A stretch of DNA of 64,000 nucleotides, taken from the NCBI GenBank assembly GCA_025774245.1, contig JALGWI010000005.1:1-64000 (forward strand), written 5' to 3'. A program made the position numbers and the translations under genes. Position 1 is the first letter of the stretch. Every line of letters starts with the position of its first letter. Below the pieces are notes generated by a model. It made no database searches, was not told the origin of the DNA, and saw only the letters and a list, made by a program, of their open reading frames with translations. The DNA comes from a bacterium (GTDB taxonomy: Bacteria; Joyebacterota; Joyebacteria; Joyebacterales; Joyebacteraceae). This document shows, piece after piece, positions 1 through 7,536 of this stretch.

Positions 1-2
1 GA

Positions 3-2332
3 ACGGCGCTCCAGGACGCGGTCCCGGGGCACCTCGTCCCGGAGCTCCTGAACGCCGAGCGTCCGGACGTCGTCCGCGGCGTCCACCGCGCGTTCGTCGA
101 AGCCGGCGCGGATCTCCTCCAGACCAACACGCTGGGGGGGAGCGCCGTCAAGCTCGAGGCCACCGGCCTCGCCGGCCGGGCGACGGAGCTCAACGTCGCG
201 GCGGCGAGGCTCGCGCGCGAAGCGGCGGGGAGCGCCGCGCTCGTCGCCGGCGACATCGGGCCGACCGGGAAGCTCGTGGAGCCGCTGGGCGAGCTCACCT
301 TCTGGGAAGCGTACGAGACCTTCCGCGCTCAGGCGGAGGCGCTGGCCGAGGGAGGCGTCGACCTCTTCCTGATCGAGACCATGTCGGACCTCAAGGAGTC
401 CTCGCGGCGCGCGAGGCGACCGATCTTCCAATCCTCGTCACGATGACGTTCGACGAGCACTTCGTGGCGCCGACGGGGACCGACCCGGCGACGGCCGCGA
501 ACGTTCTGTCGTCGATGGGTGCGTTCGCCGTCGGAGTGAACTGCTCGACCGGGCCCGCCTCGATGGTCGAGGTCGTGGGGAGGATGGCGCAGGTGACGCC
601 CGCGCCGATCGTCGCGCAGCCGAACGCCGGGCTTCCCGAGCTCGTCGACGGGAAGACGGTCTTTCATCTGGGACCCTCGGAGTTCGTCGACCGCACCGTG
701 AAGCTCGTCGCGGCCGGAGCCGGCATGGTCGGAGGGTGCTGCGGGACGACGCCCGCGCACATCGCGCTCCTCGTCGAGAGGCTCCGCGGGACGCGGCCGG
801 TCGCGCGGAACGTCCCGAGGGCGCTCAGGCTTTCGAGCAGGCTTGGCACCATCGAGATCGGCGCAGACTACCCGTTCGCCGTCGTCGGCGAGCGCATCAA
901 CCCGACGAACCGCGAAGAGCTCACCGAACAGATCCTCGACGGCCGCACGGAGGCGCTCCTCCGGGATGCGAGGAGCCAGGTCGAGGCCGGGGCCGGCGTG
1001 CTCGACGTCAACGTCGGTGTCCCCGGCGCCGACGAGGCCGCCATGATGCGGCGCGCGGCGCTCGCGCTCGAGAACTCCGTCGCCGCTCCGCTGGCGCTCG
1101 ACTCGGCGGGGGAGGGCGTCTTCGACGAAGCTCTGCCGGCGCTCGCCGGGAAGCCGCTCCTGAACTCCGTGACGGGCGCGCCGGACAGGATGGACGCCGT
1201 CCTTCCGCTCGCGGCGCGGTTCGGAGCGGGGGTCGTCTGTCTCGCGCTCGACGAGACCGGGATCAAGCCGTCCGCCGACGGGCGCGTCGCGGTCCTCCGG
1301 GCCATCGTGGAGGCGGCCGGGAAGCACGGCGTGCCGCGCGAGAACCTGATCGTCGACTGCCTCACGCTCGCGCTCTCGGCCGAGCAGGAACGGGTGCCCG
1401 AGACCCTCAGAGCGGTCGGCATCGCGTCCCGGGAACTCGGACTCCCGACGATTCTCGGCGTCTCGAACGTGTCGCACGGGCTGCCGAACCGAGCCGTTCT
1501 GAACTCGAGCTTCCTGGCCATGGCCATGGCCGAGGGCCTCGACGCGGCCATCATGAATCCGCTCGACGAGAGGATGATGGAGACGCTCCGGGCATCGTCG
1601 GTGCTGACGCTCAGGGACCGGGACTCCGCCGAGTACATCCGCCAACACATGAAGCGGCGGAAGAAGAAGGCGAAGGCCGAGGCCCCGCCGCCCGAAGCCG
1701 ACACGATCGAGGGGCGGCTTCGCCAGGCCGTGATCGACGGCACCACCGACGAGATCGAGTCGCTCCTGGACGTCGCGCTTGCGGATGGTAGCGAGCCGCG
1801 AGGCCTGAACGATACCGTCCTCATCCCGGCCCTTCGGGAGGTCGGGCGCCGCTTCGAGAGGAAGGAGTACTTCCTGCCGCAGATGATGTTGTCGGCCGAG
1901 ACGGTCGAGCGGGGGTTCGTGAAGCTCAAGCCGCTCTTCCCGGCCGTCGAGGCGGCCGACGCCCGCGGGACCGTCGTGGTGGCGACGGTCGAGGGCGACA
2001 TCCACGACATTGGGAAGAACATCCTCGTGAGCATGCTCGAGGGACACGGCTACACCGTCGTCGACCTCGGGAAGAACGTCCCGGCGGCCGAGATCGTCGA
2101 GGCCGCGCGCGAGCACGCAGCCGACATCGTGGCGCTCTCCGCGCTCATGACGACGACCGTGACCCAGATGCCCGTGGTCATCCGGGCACTTGAGGACGCC
2201 GGTCTTTCGTGCAAGGTGATGGTCGGGGGAGCCGTGGTTACGAAGCGGTTCGCCGACTTCGCTGGCGCGGACGGCTACGCGAAGGATGCGGCAGGCGCGA
2301 TCGGGGTGCTCGACGACCTCCTCGAAGGGTGA
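3..2332 (+). CDS. metH: cobalamin-dependent methionine synthase, short form (5'-partial, frameshifted)
   Basis: Transfers a methyl group from methyltetrahydrofolate through cobalamin to homocysteine. Three modules can be seen. The homocysteine methyltransferase domain has zinc cysteines in NCSTGP (near base 542) and GGCCGTTP (737-742). The pterin-binding domain begins near base 881 (VVGERINPTNR). The B12 domain has a helical cap and the DIHDIGKN cobalamin-His motif at 1997-2020. There is no C-terminal AdoMet reactivation domain, as in the roughly 770-residue Thermotoga-type enzymes. The gene starts left of the window; by homology only about 15-30 residues are missing. Reading frame 3 runs to about base 398 and frame 2 from 398 onward, so one G appears to be lost near 396-399. 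The domains on both sides are otherwise intact, so this is either an assembly error or a recent mutation. Confidence 0.9.
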   Translation, partial: GAPGRGPGAPRPGAPERRASGRRPRRPPRVRRSRRGSPPDQHAGGERRQARGHRPRRPGDGAQRRGGEARARSGGERRARRRRHRADREARGAAGRAHLLGSVRDLPRSGGGAGRGRRRPLPDRDHVGPQGVLAAREATDLPILVTMTFDEHFVAPTGTDPATAANVLSSMGAFAVGVNCSTGPASMVEVVGRMAQVTPAPIVAQPNAGLPELVDGKTVFHLGPSEFVDRTVKLVAAGAGMVGGCCGTTPAHIALLVERLRGTRPVARNVPRALRLSSRLGTIEIGADYPFAVVGERINPTNREELTEQILDGRTEALLRDARSQVEAGAGVLDVNVGVPGADEAAMMRRAALALENSVAAPLALDSAGEGVFDEALPALAGKPLLNSVTGAPDRMDAVLPLAARFGAGVVCLALDETGIKPSADGRVAVLRAIVEAAGKHGVPRENLIVDCLTLALSAEQERVPETLRAVGIASRELGLPTILGVSNVSHGLPNRAVLNSSFLAMAMAEGLDAAIMNPLDERMMETLRASSVLTLRDRDSAEYIRQHMKRRKKKAKAEAPPPEADTIEGRLRQAVIDGTTDEIESLLDVALADGSEPRGLNDTVLIPALREVGRRFERKEYFLPQMMLSAETVERGFVKLKPLFPAVEAADARGTVVVATVEGDIHDIGKNILVSMLEGHGYTVVDLGKNVPAAEIVEAAREHAADIVALSALMTTTVTQMPVVIRALEDAGLSCKVMVGGAVVTKRFADFAGADGYAKDAAGAIGVLDDLLEG

Positions 2333-2360
2333 CGATCCCGGAGGCTCGGGGTCTCGAGGT

Positions 2361-3182
2361 CTAGCGATCTCGGAGGCTCGTGGCCTCCACCTCCAACTCG
2401 TAGAGAACGAAGAACGGTTCGTCGTCGCTCCCGACGTCGACGTAGTACGTTCCCGCCGGGAACGTCTCGGCGAGGCTCTTCACCTCGCCCGTCGCGGCCG
2501 GACCTCCCATCGCGGCGTACGGCACCCCATCGACACCGATGAAGCGGAGACGCCAGTCGACCCCGTCGGCGTGGCGGATCGTCGTCCGGGCCGTCACCAC
2601 CGCTTCCTCATCGAGCGAAAACCGGAAGACGTCGCGGTCGTTCCCGCAGAGCGTGAGCGCGCGGTAGCGTCTGCCGATCTCGACGTCGGGAGCGTCGAGC
2701 GTCGTCCCGTTGGGTTCGAAGTGATCGAGGAGGTGGTCGCAGTCGAACGGTCCCGTCGTGAAGTACGACGTGTCCGGCCCTGCGATGGCATTCCCAGCGA
2801 GGTCGGCGACGCCGGCGACGATCACGGCGTGCGGCACTCCGGAAGCGAAGAGCGTATCGGGCGTCACCGTCGCCGTCCACGTGGCGTGGTCGTACTCCAC
2901 GTGGCCGTAGGGCGCGCGGCCGCGCGCGATGATCGTCGCGTCGGAGATCGTCGACGGATCCATCGGCTCGGAGAACGCGATCTCGATCCGCTCGACGAGG
3001 CCGACGTCCGTTTCGCCGTCGGACGGGCTCCACGCGACGATCCTGGGTGCCGCCGTGTCGATGCCCGGCCCGCCGCTGTCGCTCGTCCCGCAGCCGGCGA
3101 CGGTCGCCATCGAAGCGAGGAACATGACGATCGCGGATCGCATCGCTCTCGATCTCACGCGTTCACTCCCCGACACGTTCAT
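2361..3182 (-). CDS. lipoprotein with bacterial Ig-like (Big_5) domain
   Basis: Probable exported lipoprotein of 273 residues. A signal peptide ends in the lipobox VAGC (about residues 27-30), followed by a short Ser/Gly linker. Residues around 45-135 look like a Big_5 Ig-like domain: the opening has the form PxIxxxSPxDGxTDV, a FSEPMDPST motif follows, and the domain ends at DLAGNAI. The C-terminal part resembles the beta-sandwich pre-peptidase-type domains found on secreted proteins. A GGGGGA run precedes the ATG at 3182; an in-frame ATG at 3143 would also keep the signal peptide. No enzymatic motif is visible, so a binding or structural surface role is inference. Confidence 0.75.
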   Translation of the reverse strand: MNVSGSERVRSRAMRSAIVMFLASMATVAGCGTSDSGGPGIDTAAPRIVAWSPSDGETDVGLVERIEIAFSEPMDPSTISDATIIARGRAPYGHVEYDHATWTATVTPDTLFASGVPHAVIVAGVADLAGNAIAGPDTSYFTTGPFDCDHLLDHFEPNGTTLDAPDVEIGRRYRALTLCGNDRDVFRFSLDEEAVVTARTTIRHADGVDWRLRFIGVDGVPYAAMGGPAATGEVKSLAETFPAGTYYVDVGSDDEPFFVLYELEVEATSLRDR

Positions 3183-3203
3183 TCGTTTCCCCCGACAGGG
3201 TCG

Positions 3204-3995
3204 CTACAGGAGTCCCTTCACGAATCCGCCGTCGACCTGAACGGTCACGCCGGTGACGTACTTCGCATCGTCGGACGCGAGGAACGCCACCATCTTCGCG
3301 ATATCAGAAGGCTCCGCGAAGCTGCCGAGCGGCACGGACGCGTAGAAGCCGGCCGCGATCTCCTCGTTGGTCTTCCCCTCGCGTTCGGCGCGCGCACCGA
3401 CGAGTTCCTTCATCCGGTCGGTGGCGGTGAACCCCGGGCACACGACGTTCACGCGGATGTTGTCCGGGCCGAGCTCGTTGGCGAGCGACTTGGAGAGGCC
3501 GACGACCCCGGCGCGGACTGCGTTGGAGAGGACGAGCCCCTTGAGCGGTTCCTTGACGGAGATCGAGGTGAGGTTGACGATGCTGCCGCCGCCGGCCTTC
3601 CGCATGAGAGGAACGGTGGCCCGGTTCAGCCGGACGACGCTCATCAGGTTGAGCACGAACGCCTTCTCCCAGGCGTCGTCCTCGAAGTCCATGAACGCGC
3701 CGGAAGGCGGTCCCCCGGCGTTCGTGACGAGGACGTCGATCCCGCCGAACTCGTCGACGGTCCGTTCGATGACGGCGTCGATGTCCGCGGGCGACGTCAG
3801 GTCGGCCTTGATCGCGGCGATCTGGCGCCCCGTCTCGTCGGCGATCGCCTCGCGCGTCGCGTCGAGCACGTCCTGGCGCCGCGCGCAGATCACGACGCCG
3901 GCCCCCCGCCTGGCGAGCTCGAGAGCGCAGGCCCGGCCGATGCCCTGAGACGAAGCGGTGACGAGCGCGCCCTTTCCTTCGAGGTCGTGGCCCAT
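3204..3995 (-). CDS. SDR-family protein, BKR-like, without catalytic Tyr
   Basis: Short-chain dehydrogenase/reductase fold of 263 residues. The nucleotide-binding motif is TASSQGIG (residues 13-20) instead of TGxxxGIG. TNAGG and the post-catalytic GLSKSLANE segment are present, and the protein ends in the usual VDGG. Where classical members have YxxxK, this protein has SNAVR, so the catalytic Tyr is Ser and the Lys is Arg. This matches the atypical beta-ketoacyl-ACP-reductase-like SDR subgroup known to lack the tetrad, so a standard oxidoreductase reaction cannot be assumed. The ATG at 3995 was chosen because AAGGAGGA lies just upstream; an in-frame extension to 4151 has no conserved sequence. 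Confidence 0.88.
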   Translation of the reverse strand: MGHDLEGKGALVTASSQGIGRACALELARRGAGVVICARRQDVLDATREAIADETGRQIAAIKADLTSPADIDAVIERTVDEFGGIDVLVTNAGGPPSGAFMDFEDDAWEKAFVLNLMSVVRLNRATVPLMRKAGGGSIVNLTSISVKEPLKGLVLSNAVRAGVVGLSKSLANELGPDNIRVNVVCPGFTATDRMKELVGARAEREGKTNEEIAAGFYASVPLGSFAEPSDIAKMVAFLASDDAKYVTGVTVQVDGGFVKGLL

Positions 3996-4040
3996 GAGAT
4001 CCTCCTTACGTGAAAGCCCGAGTCGTTCGTCCGAAGAGCC

Positions 4041-4046
4041 ATGATA
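4041..4046 (-). promoter_or_regulatory. extended -10 promoter for the SDR gene
   Basis: On the minus strand TGCTATCAT lies about 46 bases upstream of the SDR start. It is a TATCAT -10 preceded by the TGn extension. No convincing -35 is present at the expected distance. Confidence 0.45.
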
Positions 4047-4226
4047 GCACATCGCCGCGCCCTGCGGGCGGGGACCGGAGAGCCCCCGGCACAGGGGCTC
4101 CGCACAGGATGCTCCGGTAAGGCTTGTTTTCTGCTCCTTGTCGTGAGGCAATCGACACGTCTTTGAGGTCGCTCGGGTACACGCTGTAGACGCGTGACCG
4201 GAGAAGATCCCGGTCCTGAACGGAAT

Positions 4227-4258
4227 CGGGCCCCGCCGCGCGAAGCGGTGGGGCCCGG
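4227..4258 (-). terminator. hairpin downstream of glnA
   Basis: A GC-rich inverted repeat (CGGGCCCCGCCGC with GCGGTGGGGCCCGG, GNRA-like GCGAA loop) lies 45 bases after the glnA stop. There is only a weak T-rich tail, so Rho-independent termination is likely but not certain. Confidence 0.55.
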
Positions 4259-4302
4259 TCGTGTTTCAGGTGGCGCTCCGATCGTGCCGACGCTGCGAGG
4301 GA

Positions 4303-5619
4303 CTACAGCACCGGCAGGTCGTGCTCCATCTCGTACGGCGTGACGACGCTGCGGTAGTCGTCCCAGACCGCGGTCTTGTTGATGATGAGCTTCTCGAAGG
4401 TCTCGTCGCCGAGCGTGTCGCGCAGGAGCTGGCTCTCCTGGGCGAGGAGGATCGCCTCGCTCAGGCTCCCGGGGAGCGTGTCGATGCCGCGCTCCTCGCG
4501 CTCGCGGGGCGTCATCGCGTAGATGTTCTCTTCGTGCGCCTCCCTGAGTTCGAGGCCCTCCTCGATGCCCTTGAGTCCCGCGGCCAGCATGACGGCGAAC
4601 GCGAGGTAGTAGTTGCAGGCGGGATCCGGGCTCCGGAGCTCGATCCGCGTTGACATCTCGTTCCCGGGCCTGTACTGCGGGACGCGGATCAGCGTCGAGC
4701 GGTTCTTGCGTGCCCACGACACGTAGACGGGCGCCTCGTAACCGGGCACGAGCCTCTTGTACGAGTTGACCCACTGGTTGAGAACGAGCGTGATCTCGCG
4801 GGCGTGTCTCAGGAGGCCCTCCACGTAGGATCGGGCGATCGGGGAGAGGTGCTTGTCGTCGCCCGCGTCGAAGAAGATGTTCCTTCCCTCGGCGAAGATC
4901 GACTGGTGCGTGTGCATCCCGCTTCCGTTCTCGCCGTAGAGCGGCTTCGGCATGAACGTCGCGTATGCTCCCTCCCTGCGGGCGACCTCCTTCACCACGA
5001 GCTTGCAGAGCATCGAGTGGTCGGCCATCGTGAGGGCGTCGCCGTACTTGAGGTCGACCTCGTGCTGGCTCGGCGCGACCTCGTGGTGCGAGTACTCGAC
5101 CGGGATACCGAGGGAGTCGAGCGCGACGATCGTCTTCTTCCTGAGCCCCTCGCCGAAGTCGGGAGGCATCAGGTCGAAGTACCCCGCGTGATCGAGAGGC
5201 TGGGGCGTCTCGGGGCTGGCGAAGTAGAAGTACTCGAGCTCCGTGCCGACGTTGAACGTCCAGCCGCGCTCGGCCGCCCTCTTGAGGACGCGCCGAAGCG
5301 CGTAACGGGGGTCGCCCGGGTACGGCGAGCCGTCCGGCAGGAGCACGTCGCAGAACAGGAGCGCTTCCTCGCCGCCCTCGTTCCACGGCATGACCTTGAA
5401 CGTCGACGTATCGGGCTTCGCGATCATATCGCTCTCGTGAATCCGCGTGAATCCCTCGATCGAAGACCCGTCGAACCCCTTCCCGTTGTCGAGAGCGTCC
5501 TCGAGCTCGTCGCTCGTGATCGTCACGCACTTGGGGAATCCTACGATGTCGGAGAAGAGCAGACGAATGAACCGGATGCTCCTCTCGCGGACCTTCCCCA
5601 ATACGTCGTCCCTGGTCAT
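4303..5619 (-). CDS. glnA: glutamine synthetase, type I (GSI-alpha-like)
   Basis: ATP-dependent cytosolic synthesis of glutamine from glutamate and ammonia. At 438 residues it has the length of GSI-alpha enzymes. Visible signatures are FDGSSIEGF in the N-terminal beta-grasp region, NGSGMHTHQS of the ATP/metal site, and the segment around NSYKRLVPGYEAPVY. The region equivalent to the adenylylation loop reads NIYAMTPRE, closer to Bacillus-type than to NLYDLPPEE, so adenylylation control is unlikely. The start at 5619 follows GAAGGAGGTCGCGGTG. No glnB or glnK gene is adjacent. A TTGAAC-17-TAGGAT promoter precedes it. Confidence 0.96.
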   Translation of the reverse strand: MTRDDVLGKVRERSIRFIRLLFSDIVGFPKCVTITSDELEDALDNGKGFDGSSIEGFTRIHESDMIAKPDTSTFKVMPWNEGGEEALLFCDVLLPDGSPYPGDPRYALRRVLKRAAERGWTFNVGTELEYFYFASPETPQPLDHAGYFDLMPPDFGEGLRKKTIVALDSLGIPVEYSHHEVAPSQHEVDLKYGDALTMADHSMLCKLVVKEVARREGAYATFMPKPLYGENGSGMHTHQSIFAEGRNIFFDAGDDKHLSPIARSYVEGLLRHAREITLVLNQWVNSYKRLVPGYEAPVYVSWARKNRSTLIRVPQYRPGNEMSTRIELRSPDPACNYYLAFAVMLAAGLKGIEEGLELREAHEENIYAMTPREREERGIDTLPGSLSEAILLAQESQLLRDTLGDETFEKLIINKTAVWDDYRSVVTPYEMEHDLPVL

Positions 5620-5717
5620 CACCGCGACCTCCTTCGTCGACTGGCCTTGAGGGGTCTTCCGTTCGTGGCGGGTGCCGTGAGGCGGAGCGTCGCGCCCGCC
5701 GGGCCGAACTCGGCGCA

Positions 5718-5746
5718 ATCCTATGGCCGGACGGCCTCGGGTTCAA
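5718..5746 (-). promoter_or_regulatory. sigma70-like promoter of glnA
   Basis: On the minus strand TTGAAC (5741-5746) and TAGGAT (5718-5723) are separated by 17 bases and point at glnA. The leader to the start codon is about 90 bases. Confidence 0.6.
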
Positions 5747-5817
5747 GCGCTTTCGGTGGAGGGTGCCCGCCCGATCGTAACCGAGCAACCGTCACCCGAC
5801 CGTGACCTTCGCGGCCC

Positions 5818-5846
5818 TTGCCTTGCGCGTGGCCCCGGTTTAGAAT
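5818..5846 (+). promoter_or_regulatory. sigma70-like promoter for the small membrane protein
   Basis: TTGCCT (5818-5823) and TAGAAT (5841-5846) have a 17-base spacer. The start codon at 5915 is about 60 bases further on. It is divergent from the glnA promoter. Confidence 0.55.
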
Positions 5847-5914
5847 GCTGACCTGACGCGAGCAGTCGGGCACGGACGAGGAATCGGGAGATCCCGAGGA
5901 AGGAGAACACCGGA

Positions 5915-6304
5915 ATGTCGCCAGGCATCACGCGTTTAGCGTCCGCAATCGCAGTTATCCCGGGTTTCCCGACCGACGACGCTTCGTTCCCCGCCGCCCA
6001 CGTGACCGTGACCTCCGGGTACATCACGATCCCGATCGGGATCCTCCTCATCGTCATTGCGCGTGTCTTCTGGGCCGGGAGGTACCTCGGCCTCGTGGCG
6101 GGCTACAAGGAGTATGGGGTCGCCGAACCGAAGAAGATGGGTCGGCTCGTGGGCTCGCTCGTGGGCGCCCTCGGAGCCTACCTTCTGATCTTCCCGCTGA
6201 CCGTGTGGTGGCTCGACGAGCTGGCGTTCGTCGTCCTGGTGTTCGCGGTGGTCAGCATCGGCGTGGCTATCCTCATCGGCAGCGCGCACTTCGGGAAGGG
6301 CTAG
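5915..6304 (+). CDS. small membrane protein (DUF3784-like)
   Basis: 129 residues with three predicted hydrophobic helices, at about residues 35-52, 77-98 and 101-122. Between helices 1 and 2 is a VAGYKEYG... segment followed by KKMGRL, which resembles the DUF3784 pattern of a cytoplasmic loop after the first helix. The Thr/Gly-rich start may be a membrane-inserting N terminus. The start is supported by AAGGAGA eight bases upstream. The TAG stop overlaps the TAG stop of the convergent rfbB gene in the palindrome CTAG. Function unknown; the family match is tentative. Confidence 0.72.
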   Translation: MSPGITRLASAIAVIPGFPTDDASFPAAHVTVTSGYITIPIGILLIVIARVFWAGRYLGLVAGYKEYGVAEPKKMGRLVGSLVGALGAYLLIFPLTVWWLDELAFVVLVFAVVSIGVAILIGSAHFGKG

Positions 6305-7323
6305 CCCGAGGCTCCCGCTTCCTCCAACCGTTCGCGGTACATCCTCTCGTAGTAATCGCGGTACTCACCCGACTTGAGCGGCATCCACCACGCCGGGTTC
6401 GCGACGTACCACCTGATCGCGTCGCGCACCGCCCCTTCCGCGTCGAACTCCGGGCTCCACCCGAGCGCTCGGAGTTTCGACGAGTCGATGGCGTAGCGGA
6501 AGTCGTGTCCCTCGCGGTCGCGCACGTGGACGATGAGGTCCTCGGACTTCCCGAGTTCCCTCAGGATGAATCTCGCCATGTCGATGTTACGCATGTGGTT
6601 GCCCGCGCCGATGTTGTAGATCTCGCCGGGCTCGCCCTTTTCGAGGAGGAGATCGACGCCCGCGCAGTGGTCGAGGACGTGCATGTAGTCGCGCTCCTGC
6701 TCGCCGCTCCCGTAGAGGGGGAGGGGTTCGCCCTCGATGGCGTTCGTCGTGAAGAGGGGCAGGGCCTTCTCCGGGTACTGGTTGGGGCCGATGTTGTTTG
6801 CGCCGCGGGTAACGATCACGGGATAGCCGTACGTCAGGAAGTACGAGCGCGCGAGGTACTCGCCGCCGGCCTTGCTGGCGGAGTAGGGGTTTCGGGGGTT
6901 GAGCGGCGCGTCCTCCGGGAACGGATCCCCCAGCGCGGGCCCGTAGACCTCGTCGGTCGAGATCTGCACGAACCGACCCACCCCGTGCTCGCGGGCCGAC
7001 TCGAGGAGGACGTGCACGCCGAAGATGTCCGTCCTGAGGAACCCCTCCGGATCGCCGATCGATCGATCGACGTGCGTCTCGGCCGCGAAGTTCACGACGG
7101 CGTCGCATCCCGGCATCACGCCGTCGACCGCCTCGCGATCGCAGATGTCGCCCTTGACGAAGCTGTAGCGGGCGTCGCCCTCGACGTCGCGGAGGTTCTC
7201 GAGGTTCCCGGCGTAGGTGAGCTTGTCGAGGTTCACGACCACGTCGTCGGGATGGCGATCGAGGTACATCCTGATGAAGTTGCTTCCGATGAAACCGGCT
7301 CCGCCGGTGACGAGGATCTTCAC
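6301..7323 (-). CDS. rfbB: dTDP-glucose 4,6-dehydratase
   Basis: Converts dTDP-glucose to dTDP-4-keto-6-deoxyglucose, the branch step towards dTDP-rhamnose and other deoxysugars for cell-surface glycans. The 340-residue protein starts with the NAD-binding GGAGFIGSNF. It carries the STDEVYG signature that supplies the catalytic Thr/Asp/Glu, and YSASK with the catalytic Tyr and Lys. The start is GTG at 7323 behind GGGAGG. The other rml genes (rfbA, C, D) are not in the window, so this is an isolated copy. Confidence 0.94.
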   Translation of the reverse strand: MKILVTGGAGFIGSNFIRMYLDRHPDDVVVNLDKLTYAGNLENLRDVEGDARYSFVKGDICDREAVDGVMPGCDAVVNFAAETHVDRSIGDPEGFLRTDIFGVHVLLESAREHGVGRFVQISTDEVYGPALGDPFPEDAPLNPRNPYSASKAGGEYLARSYFLTYGYPVIVTRGANNIGPNQYPEKALPLFTTNAIEGEPLPLYGSGEQERDYMHVLDHCAGVDLLLEKGEPGEIYNIGAGNHMRNIDMARFILRELGKSEDLIVHVRDREGHDFRYAIDSSKLRALGWSPEFDAEGAVRDAIRWYVANPAWWMPLKSGEYRDYYERMYRERLEEAGASG

Positions 7324-7394
7324 TTGGTCCTCCCGCCGGAGGTCTCTGCTCCTCCGGAGTCAGTGCCGATCGGCCTTTCCGCCTCCCTGGCGGT

Positions 7395-7400
7395 ATTCTA
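7395..7400 (-). promoter_or_regulatory. possible -10 element of rfbB
   Basis: TAGAAT on the minus strand, 72 bases before the rfbB GTG. No good -35 is visible, so this is weak. Confidence 0.3.
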
Positions 7401-7452
7401 CGTCCCGCCGTCCGGGGGCGCCACCCCAAACCCGCCCGCTCCGCCCTCGGTC

Positions 7453-7481
7453 TTGAATCAGCCGCCCGAGTGCTGTATCAT
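7453..7481 (+). promoter_or_regulatory. sigma70-like promoter of the P5C dehydrogenase gene
   Basis: TTGAAT (7453-7458), 17-base spacer, TATCAT (7476-7481). The start codon at 7537 lies about 50 bases after the predicted transcription start. Confidence 0.65.
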
Positions 7482-7536
7482 CACTGGTCTCGCTCGCAAA
7501 CCTGTCACTGCCCACACATTCGGAGGAGAAGGGCCC

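Larger units (their letters stand above)
3996..4302. other. intergenic region between glnA and the SDR gene
   Basis: The 307-base gap between two minus-strand genes holds the SDR promoter and ribosome site near 3996-4046 and a GC-rich hairpin at 4227-4258 just after glnA. I see no further ORF or RNA gene in it. Confidence 0.6.

Noticed and set aside
329-2116. Long minus-strand ORF opposite methionine synthase
   Set aside because: Arg/Asp-rich translation with no recognisable domain; a GC-rich antisense shadow of the real gene.
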